A stretch of 64,000 bases of DNA from an uncultured Oscillospiraceae bacterium (GCA_934486875.1 CAKSPU010000002.1:1-64000), one strand, 5' to 3'. Positions 8,970 to 17,083 are shown, numbered from the stretch's first letter. Notes: generated from the letters alone by a model not told the origin. Numbers and translations: made by a program.

Positions 8970-11324
8970 TCATATCTCCTCAATTATGGGGAGTATCATA
9001 GGATTGCGCTTGGTTTTCATATAGATATAGTCGCTGAGGGAATCTCTGAGACCCGACTTGATGCTGTTCCAGTCTCTTACACCGTCGGAAAGGCAGGCTT
9101 CGAGGGTCTTTCTGAGGATATCCCTTGCAGCCTCCATCATTTCCTCATTTTCCCTTACATAAACAAAGCCACGGGAGAGAATGTCAGGACCTGCAAGAAT
9201 GGTTCCGCTCTCGCTTTCGATAGTGGCAACAGCCACGATAAGACCGTCCTCCGCAAGGTGCTTTCTGTCTCTGAGGACGATAGAGCCCACATCGCCCACG
9301 CCAAGACCGTCAACGAGAACTCTGCCCGCCTGTACCTTGCCTGTGATGCCGATAGTCGTGCCGTCCGTTTCGATAACGTCTCCGATAGAGCCGATAATTA
9401 CATTGCTCTCGGGAATGCCCATTGCATAGGCAAGGTTGGCGCTCTTCTTAAGGTGCTTGTACTCGCCGTGAACGGGAATGAAGAATCTGGGACGGGTGAG
9501 GGACATTATGAGCTTTATCTCCTCCTGGCAGGCGTGACCCGAAACGTGGACATCGTACATTGACTCGTAAATTACCTCTGCCCCTGCCTTAAGAAGCTCG
9601 TTTACTACCTTTGTGACGTACTTCTCGTTGCCCGGGATAGGATTTGCGCTGATGATGATATAGTCCATAGGAGTAATGGTAACGCTTCTGTGCTCGTTCA
9701 TCGCCATTCTTGTAAGGGCGGACATAGGCTCGCCCTGACTGCCTGTGGTGATAAGGACTATCTTTTCGGGGGGGTACTTGTTCATAGTTTCAAGGTCGAT
9801 GATAACGCCCTCGGGAACGGAGAGATATCCCAGCTCCATAGCTGTGGAGATGACATTCAGCATACTTCTGCCGAATACAGCGACCTTTCGTCCGCTGCTC
9901 ACAGCCTTGTTGATTATCTGCTGTATGCGGTGGATATTTGAAGCAAAGGTGGCAATGATTATTCTCTTGCCCTCAGCCTTTGCAAAAAGCTTTTCAAAGG
10001 AAGCTCCCACAGTGCGCTCGGAAGCGGTATGACCGGGACGCTCCGCATTTGTGGAGTCGGACATAAGGGCAAGAACGCCCCTGTTTCCAAGCTCGCCGAA
10101 CCTTGCAAGGTCGATTATGCCGCCCTCGATGGGGGTGAAGTCCACCTTGAAGTCGCCTGTGTGGATAACGATGCCTGCGGGGGTGTGGATAGCAAGTCCC
10201 ACAGCGTCGGGGATAGAGTGATTTACTCTGATGAATTCAACTGCCATACAGCCCATTTTTACAGTCTGGCGGGGAGTTACAACATTGAGCTTTGCCTGGC
10301 TCATAAGGTTGTGCTCCTTGAGCTTGCCCTCAATGAGACCGATAGTAAGGCGTGTTGCATAAACGGGGATATTGCACTTTTTCAGAAGATATGCCAGAGA
10401 GCCGATGTGGTCCTCGTGACCGTGGGTGATGACGATGCCCCTTACCTTTGAGATGTTCTGCTCAACATAGGTGAAGTCGGGGATAACAAGGTCAACGCCC
10501 GGCATATCGCTGTCGGGAAATGCAAGTCCGCAGTCCACGATGAACATATCGTTTCCGCACTCAAAAACGGTCATATTCTTTCCGATCTCGTTCAGACCGC
10601 CAAGGGGGATTATTCTGAGGGGAGTGCGCTTTACAGCTCTGTGATTGGTGTGGGCGCTATAGCGTGTGTCAGGCTCGGGTGTGTCGGAAACTGCTTCTGC
10701 GGAGAGCTGTCGGGGAGCGGTGTTCTGATTGCCGTTCTGATTGTTGTATCTGTATCTGCCGCCCTGATATCTGTTGTCGTCACGGTTGCTGCGGCGGTCG
10801 TAGGAATTTCTCTGATAGGGCTTTTCATAGCTCCGTTCAAAGGAAGTCTTTTCAAATACAGAGGTGTCGGGAGCAGGACTGTCGGCGCTCTGCTCGGGGG
10901 CTCTGTAGGGCTTGTTATAGCTTCTGTTTTGGTCATAGCCCCTGTTATTGTCATAGGGACGGCTGTAGCTCCTGTTTCCGTAATAGGGCTTCGGGCCGCT
11001 TCCGCCGTTATTGTTGTTGCTGTAGCTATTGTAATTCTTGTAGGGTCTGCGCTGTTCGTAGGGACGGTTCTCGCCTGCGTTTTCATTTCTCTGTGCAGGG
11101 CGGTTTGGAGATGCACTCTGCTGTCTGTCGAAATTCTCGGGGGAAACTCCCTTTGGGGGAAGCATTGGTCTGCGCTGATTGTAGCGCTTGCCGCTGTTTG
11201 AATAGTTTGTGTAGCGTCTGTTTTCGGAGGGAGCGGTGTTTTCCTTCTTTTCGCCCTTGGGTGCGATCTTTTCGCCGTACTCGTTTACTGTGGGCTCTGT
11301 TTCGTTGTTTCGGTTTTCAGCCAA
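8970..11324 (-). CDS. rnj: Ribonuclease J with long disordered N-terminus
   Basis: 5'-3' exo- and endoribonuclease for mRNA decay and rRNA processing. The C-terminal ~550 residues carry the metallo-beta-lactamase fold with metal motif HGHEDHIGS, a beta-CASP domain (ITTGSQGEPMSAL) and the HVSGHACQEE region typical of RNase J. The first ~225 residues are low complexity, very rich in Asn, Tyr, Arg, Ser, Pro and Gly, and are absent from Bacillus RNase J1 (about 555 residues), hence the 784-residue length. The start is TTG at 11324 with GAGGT upstream; no in-frame ATG is better placed. First gene of the eight-gene operon. Confidence 0.95.
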   Translation of the reverse strand: MAENRNNETEPTVNEYGEKIAPKGEKKENTAPSENRRYTNYSNSGKRYNQRRPMLPPKGVSPENFDRQQSASPNRPAQRNENAGENRPYEQRRPYKNYNSYSNNNNGGSGPKPYYGNRSYSRPYDNNRGYDQNRSYNKPYRAPEQSADSPAPDTSVFEKTSFERSYEKPYQRNSYDRRSNRDDNRYQGGRYRYNNQNGNQNTAPRQLSAEAVSDTPEPDTRYSAHTNHRAVKRTPLRIIPLGGLNEIGKNMTVFECGNDMFIVDCGLAFPDSDMPGVDLVIPDFTYVEQNISKVRGIVITHGHEDHIGSLAYLLKKCNIPVYATRLTIGLIEGKLKEHNLMSQAKLNVVTPRQTVKMGCMAVEFIRVNHSIPDAVGLAIHTPAGIVIHTGDFKVDFTPIEGGIIDLARFGELGNRGVLALMSDSTNAERPGHTASERTVGASFEKLFAKAEGKRIIIATFASNIHRIQQIINKAVSSGRKVAVFGRSMLNVISTAMELGYLSVPEGVIIDLETMNKYPPEKIVLITTGSQGEPMSALTRMAMNEHRSVTITPMDYIIISANPIPGNEKYVTKVVNELLKAGAEVIYESMYDVHVSGHACQEEIKLIMSLTRPRFFIPVHGEYKHLKKSANLAYAMGIPESNVIIGSIGDVIETDGTTIGITGKVQAGRVLVDGLGVGDVGSIVLRDRKHLAEDGLIVAVATIESESGTILAGPDILSRGFVYVRENEEMMEAARDILRKTLEACLSDGVRDWNSIKSGLRDSLSDYIYMKTKRNPMILPIIEEI

Positions 11325-11783
11325 TTTCTTTACCTCATTTCAAAATAGTTGCATTTTCCCGAATTTGTCGGGGCTTTCGTTTTGGTTATTGTGGGGACTG
11401 ATGTATCATAAACATCTGCATTTGTCCGACGGTGTGAAAATTATCCGTAACCTTGTCCGTTCATTCTGCATAGACACAGGGTCATAACGGTGCCTGGGGG
11501 CGGGAGCTTTACTTGGTGTGAAAAATAATTACAGCATACTGAGCATAAAGCAGACCTCCTGCCCGTCTTTATGCGGCTCCGTTTTTCTGCCAAACACACT
11601 TGCGCCTTAATATTTCCTGCCTGCGATAACACTTTTTCCTTTGCGGCAGATATAAATTCCGCTTCGGCGCATTCATAACATTTTTTACAAAATCCGTCTG
11701 ACCCTTTCATCGGGTCTGGCAACAGCATAGATATGCCGTTATCGGGCAGGGCATATGCCTGCCTTTGTCCGAACACAATAATT
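11325..11783 (-). promoter_or_regulatory. Long structured 5' leader of the rnj operon
   Basis: About 460 bases separate the promoter at 11,790-11,818 from the rnj start codon, with no convincing gene. The minus-strand transcript would begin with a chain of small hairpins: GGCAGG/CCTGCC, then CGGCATA/TATGCTG, then GACCC/GGGTC. Next comes GCATAAAG/CTTTATGC (11,543-11,574) with an AGGAGG in its loop, then CCCGA/TCGGG near the gene. I do not recognise a known riboswitch or ncRNA. A role in autoregulation of RNase J, as for the RNase E leader of E. coli, is inference. Confidence 0.5.
11529..11546 (-). other. Possible 5-codon leader ORF (MLSML)
   Basis: Minus strand ATG-CTC-AGT-ATG-CTG-TAA, preceded by a perfect AGGAGG (11,555-11,560) at 8-base spacing. 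The AGGAGG sits in the loop and the ATG in the stem of a hairpin at 11,543-11,574. It is too short to prove from sequence and may be chance, but the ribosome-binding site is among the best in this window. Confidence 0.3.
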
Positions 11784-11789
11784 AAAATT

Positions 11790-11818
11790 ATTATATCCCA
11801 TTTTGTGTATAATGTCAA
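11790..11818 (-). promoter_or_regulatory. Sigma-A promoter of the rnj operon
   Basis: On the minus strand TTGACA (11,813-11,818), 17-base spacer, TATAAT (11,790-11,795): a consensus match at both boxes. It is the only strong promoter seen upstream of rnj. Confidence 0.85.
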
Positions 11819-11884
11819 GGCGATTTATGTGAACTTATGGCAGATACGCAATTATATTTCTGACATAAACAGACTTTTTGATAC

Positions 11885-11913
11885 AAAAAAGCCGACGCAG
11901 GTGCATCGGCTTT
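11885..11913 (-). terminator. Intrinsic terminator after the Rpn nuclease gene
   Basis: Inverted repeat AGCCGA/TCGGCT with a T-run on the minus strand (A-run at 11,885-11,890), 38 bases after the stop of the 11,952-12,878 gene. It separates that gene from the rnj promoter. Confidence 0.8.
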
Positions 11914-11951
11914 GTCTGTAGGTTGATTAAATCAGTATTATATGGCGTGGT

Positions 11952-12878
11952 TCAGCTTCCTTTTACTATAGCGTTTATCTGTTCGTCGGTCATACCGAAG
12001 GCTTTCATATTGGCAATGAGTTCAGCTTGCTTTTTTGCAGCACCTTCGGCTTTTCCCTCGGCTCTGCCCTTGATCAATCCTTTGGCTTCTCCTTCGGCTC
12101 TGCCCTTGATCAATCCTTTGGCTTCTCCTTCGGCTCTGCCCTTGATCAATCCTTTAGCTTCTCCTTCGACTCTGCCCTCTTCTTTGGCATTTTTCAAAGC
12201 GGAAGCTTCATCGTGGAGAGCTTTCTCACGGAGACGGGCTATCTCACGTATTTTTGTGTCCTCGCTCATATCATATATGACATTTACTGCTTTTTTCATA
12301 ATAGGAACATTGGTCTGACTTATCATATCAAGCGCCTCCTCACTGTCCGCATTTATAAACTGGAGCCAAAGCTCACGGCTGTTTTTCGGGTTGGGCTTCT
12401 TTCCCACCTTTTTCAGCTCAAAGAAATGGATACTGAATTTATCCGAGAAAACCTCTTCCGTACCCTTTATCATTGCCGCAACCTCGGTGTGATAATCGGT
12501 TCCCGAAAACATATTGAAATTGATGATGTTGATGGTTATGGTCTGCTTAAGCTCGCTGTACTCCTCACCGCTTTTCAGCTCTGATGAATAAAGCTTTGCC
12601 CAGTAGAAAAGAGTCCTGTCACGGTAATCGGCATCGTTTTTTACCTGTATCTCCACATTCACAAGCTTATCATCGACTTTAAGACTTAGATCGAGCCTGC
12701 TGAACTTGCCTGCCAGAGTTTCGGGCGGCAGCTCGGGATTTGTAATTTTTATCTCCGATATGCTTTCCTGCGGTATATCAAGCATACTCGCCACGAACGA
12801 ATGGAGCATATCCTCATTTTCCGTAAATATTTTCTTGAAGATTATATCAAGCTTTGCCGAGATAACGTTTCTTGCCAT
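11952..12878 (-). CDS. Rpn-family PD-(D/E)XK nuclease / transposase-like protein
   Basis: A 308-residue protein of the group annotated as recombination-promoting nuclease or putative transposase. The nuclease core is at the N-terminus: start MARNVISAKLDIIFKKIF, then RLDLSLKV and VNVEIQVKND, consistent with the D...E-x-Q/K active site. Known E. coli Rpn proteins cleave DNA and promote RecA-independent recombination; recent work links the family to phage defence. The C-terminal third is a chain of 12-residue repeats (GEAKGLIKGRAE). Monocistronic, with its own promoter and terminator. The start is preceded by AGGAGGG. Confidence 0.85.
   Translation of the reverse strand: MARNVISAKLDIIFKKIFTENEDMLHSFVASMLDIPQESISEIKITNPELPPETLAGKFSRLDLSLKVDDKLVNVEIQVKNDADYRDRTLFYWAKLYSSELKSGEEYSELKQTITINIINFNMFSGTDYHTEVAAMIKGTEEVFSDKFSIHFFELKKVGKKPNPKNSRELWLQFINADSEEALDMISQTNVPIMKKAVNVIYDMSEDTKIREIARLREKALHDEASALKNAKEEGRVEGEAKGLIKGRAEGEAKGLIKGRAEGEAKGLIKGRAEGKAEGAAKKQAELIANMKAFGMTDEQINAIVKGS
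12059..12166. repeat. 36-bp tandem repeat inside the Rpn gene
   Basis: Three nearly identical copies at 36-bp spacing (TGATCAATCC at 12,071, 12,107 and 12,143) encode the 12-residue unit EGEAKGLIKGRA, followed by a diverged fourth. The period keeps the reading frame, so copy-number change would lengthen or shorten the protein tail without breaking it. Confidence 0.9.
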
Positions 12879-12900
12879 AGCTGCGCCCTCCTTTTATCTT

Positions 12901-12929
12901 ATTATATCATATTTATACTGTAAATACAA
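12901..12929 (-). promoter_or_regulatory. Promoter of the Rpn nuclease gene
   Basis: Minus strand TTGTAT (12,924-12,929), 17-base spacer, TATAAT (12,901-12,906), followed by AGGAGGG and the ATG at 12,878. Confidence 0.65.
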
Positions 12930-12963
12930 GTCATAATCCCTTACAGGTCATAATCCTTTACAG
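12930..12963. repeat. 17-bp tandem duplication across a stop codon
   Basis: GTCATAATCCCTTACAG (12,930-12,946) is followed directly by GTCATAATCCTTTACAG (12,947-12,963), differing at one base. The second copy holds the last codons and stop of the DUF4321 gene; the first lies just beyond the stop. Confidence 0.9.
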
Positions 12964-13223
12964 GTCTTGTTATAAGTGATAAGCGCCGCTATCACGCAGA
13001 TTATCTGAGCGGCATTTACGGAAAGGGTGAACCCGAACGCCATTTTGAAAACTATCAGGTCGAGGATAACGGGGGAGCCTGTGTCTATTCCCACCGACAT
13101 ATCATAGGCAAGCCAGCCGAGGTAGTGATTGCCGCTGCATATCCTTGCAATGACCGTTCCCAGAACTATCCCTGCCAGCAGGAAAAACAGAAATGCGACA
13201 GTGCGCTTGAAATTTTCTTTCAT
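12948..13223 (-). CDS. DUF4321 small membrane protein
   Basis: A 91-residue protein with two membrane helices, at about 8-28 (VAFLFFLLAGIVLGTVIA) and 66-85. The pattern of a glycine-rich first helix, a short loop with YDMSVGIDTGSPVILDL, and a second helix after KMAFGFTLSVNAAQI fits the DUF4321 family of clostridia, which has no known function. It lies 21 bases after the U32 peptidase gene and probably shares its transcript. Confidence 0.75.
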   Translation of the reverse strand: MKENFKRTVAFLFFLLAGIVLGTVIARICSGNHYLGWLAYDMSVGIDTGSPVILDLIVFKMAFGFTLSVNAAQIICVIAALITYNKTCKGL

Positions 13224-13244
13224 TTTCTTATCGTCCTTTCACAT

Positions 13245-15305
13245 TTATATTATTCCACGGTAATACAGTCCTCGGGTGAATTTTCCCTCGGGCGTTCCTC
13301 GGTGCAGGTATCTTTTTATAACGTCTGCTGCGGGCTTCGGGGGCATATTTCCCATATCAAGGAGGGCAAAGGCTGCGCCCCTGAAGTCGGAAAGCTTATC
13401 GGAGGTCTCCAGAATGTCGCAGTTTAATATGCGGGCATACTGCTTTCTCTCGCACTCAACGGGGAATTTCCTGCCTGTGCGGTCGGTGATGCTGCCGGTG
13501 CAGCCCTTGCAGCCTGCCTGCGCTCTTACGGGGCAGTTTTTCGTTATCATAAGGGGGAGCCTGCCATATGCGTAAAAGCCTGTGGGGATCGGCTTTTCAA
13601 GGGCGGATATCTGCGCCGCCTTAAGCTCGAATGATGCGGTGATGTCGCAGAGACCAAGCTCTGCAAAGCGCTTTGCGGCATATGAATTTGTGATGTTAAG
13701 TCCTGTGCCGCCGTGAATTTTGATTCCGTCAAGCTGAGACAGAACACCGAGATGTGTGAAATTTCCGCATACAAAGTGCCTGAAACCTATATTATAAAGC
13801 TCTTTCAGCTCATTTAAAAGACTGTCCTCATCGGAAACGATGTCGGGGAGGGATACGGCGGTTTTATTTGCATAAAGCCCTGCATCAAACTCCCTGCATA
13901 TATATGTGGGGGCGATGACAAGCTCAGAATATTCATAGACGGCTTTTAAGGTCTCTGTGTTTTTTGTCATAACACGTAAGGGCATATCGCCGCTTTTTCT
14001 GCTTGGAACGGGCTTTTCGGGGGAGAAGTCCGTGATGTGATAAACGGGGGTGTTCTGAAGTACGGTCAGCCTGTCACATTGGCTTACTGCCTCACGTCTG
14101 AGTCTGTTCAGCTCCGAGGCGGGGATTGTCAGCCCCCCGTCAATATTGCAGGAAATGGCTTCAGGTTCATATCTTGTGCCGCCGAGCTTTGAAAGCTGCT
14201 TTTTAACGTCCTCTTCCGAAAGGCTTCTGTTTCGTGCGGCTTCGGGAACGGTGCCTGTTATTTCGCCCGAGATATTTCCCGAGGAAAATTTAAGGACGGT
14301 GGGCATATCTGCTTTCAGTTCAAATTCAAAGGATATCCTGTCGCTTTTTTTCTCGTCCCTGTACATTGCGGCGAGCTGTGGGAGAACGGTGTCGGCGGAT
14401 ACCACGTCCTCTCTGCGCCTGTGGCCGAACATTTCGCTGCCTGTTTTTCCTGTGAGATATCCGTCTGTGAAGCCGCTTCGGGAGAATACCGCCTCAAGGC
14501 GGCGCATATCCTCCGCCGTATCTCCGCTTTTGTCCACAGCGTCACGGAGGGCGGTCACTGCCGCAGCAACATACTCGGGGCGCTTCATTCGTCCCTCTAT
14601 CTTGAACGATGCACAGCCTGCGTTTATAAGCTCGTCTGTGTGTCTCACGAGGGACATATCTTTCAGGGACAGGGCATAATACTCTTCCTTTTTGAATGCG
14701 GAAAAGGGCAGTCTGCACGCCTGTGCGCACTGTCCTCGGTTGGCGCTTCTTGAACCGATAAGTGCGCTCATATAGCACTGCCCCGAAAGACACATACACT
14801 GTGCGCCGTGGACGAATACCTCGGTCTCCGTGCCCGTATCGCAAATTTTCTTTATCTCATCAAGCGACAGTTCTCTTGCGGGGACTATCCTGCAAAAGCC
14901 CGCTTTTCGGGCGGCAATTGCTCCGAGAGGGGTGTGGACGGTCATCTGCGTTGAGCCGTGGCGGGGCATATCGGGAACTGTGAGGGCGGCAAGATATGCT
15001 GCGCCGATATCCTGAATGATAAGTCCGTCAACTCCCGCTTCTGCGCCGGATTTTACCTCTTTGCAGAACTCCTCCGCTTCATTGTCGCAGATGACCGTGT
15101 TCATTGCACGGTATATCTTCACTCCGTGGAGATGACAGTATTTTACAGCTTCCGCAAGCTCTTCATCTGAAAAATTGACGGCGTTCGCTCTGGCGGAAAA
15201 AAGCTTTCCGCCGACATAAACGCCGTCAGCACCGCATCTTACGGCGGCATATATGCTTTCAAGGCTGCCTGCGGGGGCAAGCACCTCGGGCTTTTTGTTG
15301 TTCAT
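13245..15305 (-). CDS. U32 family peptidase / RlhA-like protein with DUF3656
   Basis: A 686-residue protein starting with the U32 signature (EVLAPAGSLESIYAAVRCGADGVYVGG, abbreviated here to its ends) and containing the cysteine motif NRGQCAQACRLPF. Two further clusters, CPVRAQAGCKGC and an upstream CMCLSGQC, may help hold an iron-sulfur centre. U32 proteins related to E. coli RlhA and TrhP take part in hydroxylation of 23S rRNA or tRNA, so the name peptidase may mislead. The middle region matches the DUF3656 insert of RlhA-like proteins. It starts 5 bases after the zapA-like gene, a pairing common in clostridia. Confidence 0.85.
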   Translation of the reverse strand: MNNKKPEVLAPAGSLESIYAAVRCGADGVYVGGKLFSARANAVNFSDEELAEAVKYCHLHGVKIYRAMNTVICDNEAEEFCKEVKSGAEAGVDGLIIQDIGAAYLAALTVPDMPRHGSTQMTVHTPLGAIAARKAGFCRIVPARELSLDEIKKICDTGTETEVFVHGAQCMCLSGQCYMSALIGSRSANRGQCAQACRLPFSAFKKEEYYALSLKDMSLVRHTDELINAGCASFKIEGRMKRPEYVAAAVTALRDAVDKSGDTAEDMRRLEAVFSRSGFTDGYLTGKTGSEMFGHRRREDVVSADTVLPQLAAMYRDEKKSDRISFEFELKADMPTVLKFSSGNISGEITGTVPEAARNRSLSEEDVKKQLSKLGGTRYEPEAISCNIDGGLTIPASELNRLRREAVSQCDRLTVLQNTPVYHITDFSPEKPVPSRKSGDMPLRVMTKNTETLKAVYEYSELVIAPTYICREFDAGLYANKTAVSLPDIVSDEDSLLNELKELYNIGFRHFVCGNFTHLGVLSQLDGIKIHGGTGLNITNSYAAKRFAELGLCDITASFELKAAQISALEKPIPTGFYAYGRLPLMITKNCPVRAQAGCKGCTGSITDRTGRKFPVECERKQYARILNCDILETSDKLSDFRGAAFALLDMGNMPPKPAADVIKRYLHRGTPEGKFTRGLYYRGII

Positions 15306-15310
15306 AGGAC

Positions 15311-16084
15311 TCAGCGCCTTTTCTTTCTGCTTCTCTTGTTCCGTTCGGGAGCTTCAGCGGCAGTTACGTTATCATTTTGTGTATTACCGCCATCATTCTG
15401 AGCTTCTGTGCCTGCTCCTCCGTCAGCCCCTCCGTGTTCGCCGCTATCTTCGGCTTTTTCGCTGCTTTTACTGGCATCTGAGCCGCATTCGGCAGTCTTG
15501 GCATCTGCTTTCTCGGGAGCTTCGGGTGATCTTGCTTCGGGAGCCGGTTCGGCGGTGGCATCGGTCTTTTCCTCGGGCTTTGCGGCATTATCTGCGTCAG
15601 CTGTGACAGCAGCTGCATCTGTTCCGTCTGTCTCAATGGGTTCGGGGGTGTTCTCCTCAGCATAGATCGTCACCGCAGGGGAGATGGTGTTTTCCAGAAC
15701 CAGCTGCTCGCACTCATAGGCAGGGCGCTTTTTCAGCTCCTTTATCTCCTTTTCAAGAGCGGCGATCTTCTCTTCGAGAGCCTTGTTCTTGTCCGCAAGC
15801 TTTTCCTTTTCCTTGCGTGCCTTTGCGGTCTCCTCAACGTAGGACTTTATCTGCTTTCCCACATTTTCAATGCTCAGAGACGCTTTCTGAGCCTCGTCGA
15901 GAGCTGTGAGGGCAACGAATACGGCGGCGTTCTGAACTCCGAAATTGGGCTTCGCCTTTACCATATCGCTTATTTCCTTGTCCACACGCTTTGCAAGTCC
16001 GATGAGATATTCGGGGGAATCATCTGTTCTGAGGTTGTATTCCTTGCCGCAGATGGTCACGGCTACCTTATTTTCAATGTTCAT
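15311..16084 (-). CDS. zapA: ZapA-like cell division protein with acidic tail
   Basis: ZapA binds FtsZ and bundles its filaments at the division site. Residues 1-95 are a ZapA domain (NKVAVTICGKEYNLRTDDSPEY is its start, and a helix ends the domain). A charged coiled coil follows at about 85-120 (EKLADKNKALEEKIAALEK). The remaining ~130 residues are disordered and acidic, rich in Ala/Glu/Asp/Pro, closing with the basic patch RNKRSRKKRR. Typical ZapA has about 85-110 residues, so this one is more than doubled. It precedes the U32 gene. Confidence 0.8.
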   Translation of the reverse strand: MNIENKVAVTICGKEYNLRTDDSPEYLIGLAKRVDKEISDMVKAKPNFGVQNAAVFVALTALDEAQKASLSIENVGKQIKSYVEETAKARKEKEKLADKNKALEEKIAALEKEIKELKKRPAYECEQLVLENTISPAVTIYAEENTPEPIETDGTDAAAVTADADNAAKPEEKTDATAEPAPEARSPEAPEKADAKTAECGSDASKSSEKAEDSGEHGGADGGAGTEAQNDGGNTQNDNVTAAEAPERNKRSRKKRR

Positions 16085-16112
16085 CTGTCCGTTCCTTTCG
16101 GCATTATATTCC

Positions 16113-16275
16113 AGAACCTGTCTTCACAAGCATATGCGCACGGCTTTTCGGCAAATTTTGCCGCAGACTGCGTTAAAAATTCTTGCCGGGCGACAGCCCG
16201 CCTGCGGATTTTTGCCTTGACTGCAATAAAATTATGCTCGAAAATCCGCACACATTTCTTATGAAGACAGGTTCT
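16113..16275. repeat. Foldback repeat, copy E (different arms, same core)
   Basis: A 163-bp palindrome with perfect 14-bp ends AGAACCTGTCTTCA (16,113-16,126) and TGAAGACAGGTTCT (16,262-16,275). Inner arms pair imperfectly. The centre CTTGCCGGGCGACAGCCCG (hairpin 16,187-16,200) and the following CCTGCGG are shared with copies A, B and C, although the arms show no similarity to theirs. It fills the gap between the unknown membrane-protein gene and zapA. Confidence 0.85.
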
Positions 16276-16291
16276 TAGCATTTCTGCTTGT

Positions 16292-17083
16292 TTACTTTTT
16301 TTCGTCATCGCCTATGCCCACACCGAGACCCGATGTGTCCGTTTTGTCGGTCTTGTCGGTTTCGGGGGTATTTACAGGCTTGTATGCATTCTCCTGCACG
16401 GTCCGGTCGGGGGTATCTTTGCGGCGGGAGCGCACAAATATGAATACTGCCGCTCCGAGACCCAATGCACCGATAAGGGTGATGACCACAGAGAAATTCA
16501 GCGTTTTTTCAGGGGCATCGGCAGCATATTCCGTTATGACATAGGGGCATATGAGATTTTTGTAATCGTCCTTTGTGCCGTCTGCGCCGTCGTTTGTGAG
16601 CCACGAGTAAAGATACTCCTCCACCTCGCCCTCAAGGGCAGACACCCTGCCGAAAAGAGTAAATTCATTCCATATCTCGGGTTCTGTGCCGTGATCCTGA
16701 AAATCAAAGGTCTGCTGCATAAGAAGCTCGGCATTGTTTATGCCTGCGGACGTTCTTATCTCAACGGGAATGAGCTTAAGTGAGCCGGATTCAAAGCTGC
16801 CCGTTACGGGTATCAGATAATAGTGCGATGTCACCTTGGAATTGTGCTTTATTCCGAGAGTTTCGGAGTAGCTTTCGGTGTAGGCAAATTCGCCGTATAT
16901 CTCGAAAACATTTCCCTCAACGAATTTTCCATCGTAAAATTCACCGTCCGAAAGGTAGTTGAAGTCGTCAACGCCCTTTGCAAGCTCGGCTTTGTCGTTA
17001 AGCCCCGATATGATGCCGCCTATTCCCAGCACAAGCATTACCGCCAGCACCACCGTTACACTGAGCAGACCGTTCCTTTTCAC
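16292..17083 (-). CDS. Membrane protein of unknown function, two helices
   Basis: A 263-residue protein I cannot assign. An N-terminal membrane helix (about 7-27, VTVVLAVMLVLGIGGIIS) is followed by a ~170-residue probably extracytoplasmic domain with alternating hydrophobic and charged residues and a repeated tyrosine pattern (FAYTESYSETLG). A second helix follows at about 198-218, then a short cytoplasmic tail with Arg/Lys and Asp/Thr repeats (TDKTDKTDTSG). The start is GTG at 17,083 with GGGGGG upstream; the overlapping ATG is out of frame. It has its own promoter and is followed by repeat E. Confidence 0.75.
   Translation of the reverse strand: MKRNGLLSVTVVLAVMLVLGIGGIISGLNDKAELAKGVDDFNYLSDGEFYDGKFVEGNVFEIYGEFAYTESYSETLGIKHNSKVTSHYYLIPVTGSFESGSLKLIPVEIRTSAGINNAELLMQQTFDFQDHGTEPEIWNEFTLFGRVSALEGEVEEYLYSWLTNDGADGTKDDYKNLICPYVITEYAADAPEKTLNFSVVITLIGALGLGAAVFIFVRSRRKDTPDRTVQENAYKPVNTPETDKTDKTDTSGLGVGIGDDEKK

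Noticed and set aside
10641..11401. Two plus-strand ORFs (186 and 245 codons) opposite rnj
   Set aside because: They mirror the low-complexity Asn/Tyr/Arg region of RNase J and have unlikely composition.
11441..11818. Minus-strand ORF of 125 codons upstream of rnj
   Set aside because: Its TTG start is the -35 box of the promoter and there is no ribosome-binding site; composition looks non-coding. I treat the stretch as leader.
12059..12166. CRISPR-like spacing of repeats
   Set aside because: The 36-bp units are directly adjacent, without spacers, and encode protein.
16081..16308. Minus-strand ORF of 75 codons between the unknown membrane gene and zapA
   Set aside because: Consists almost wholly of foldback repeat E.
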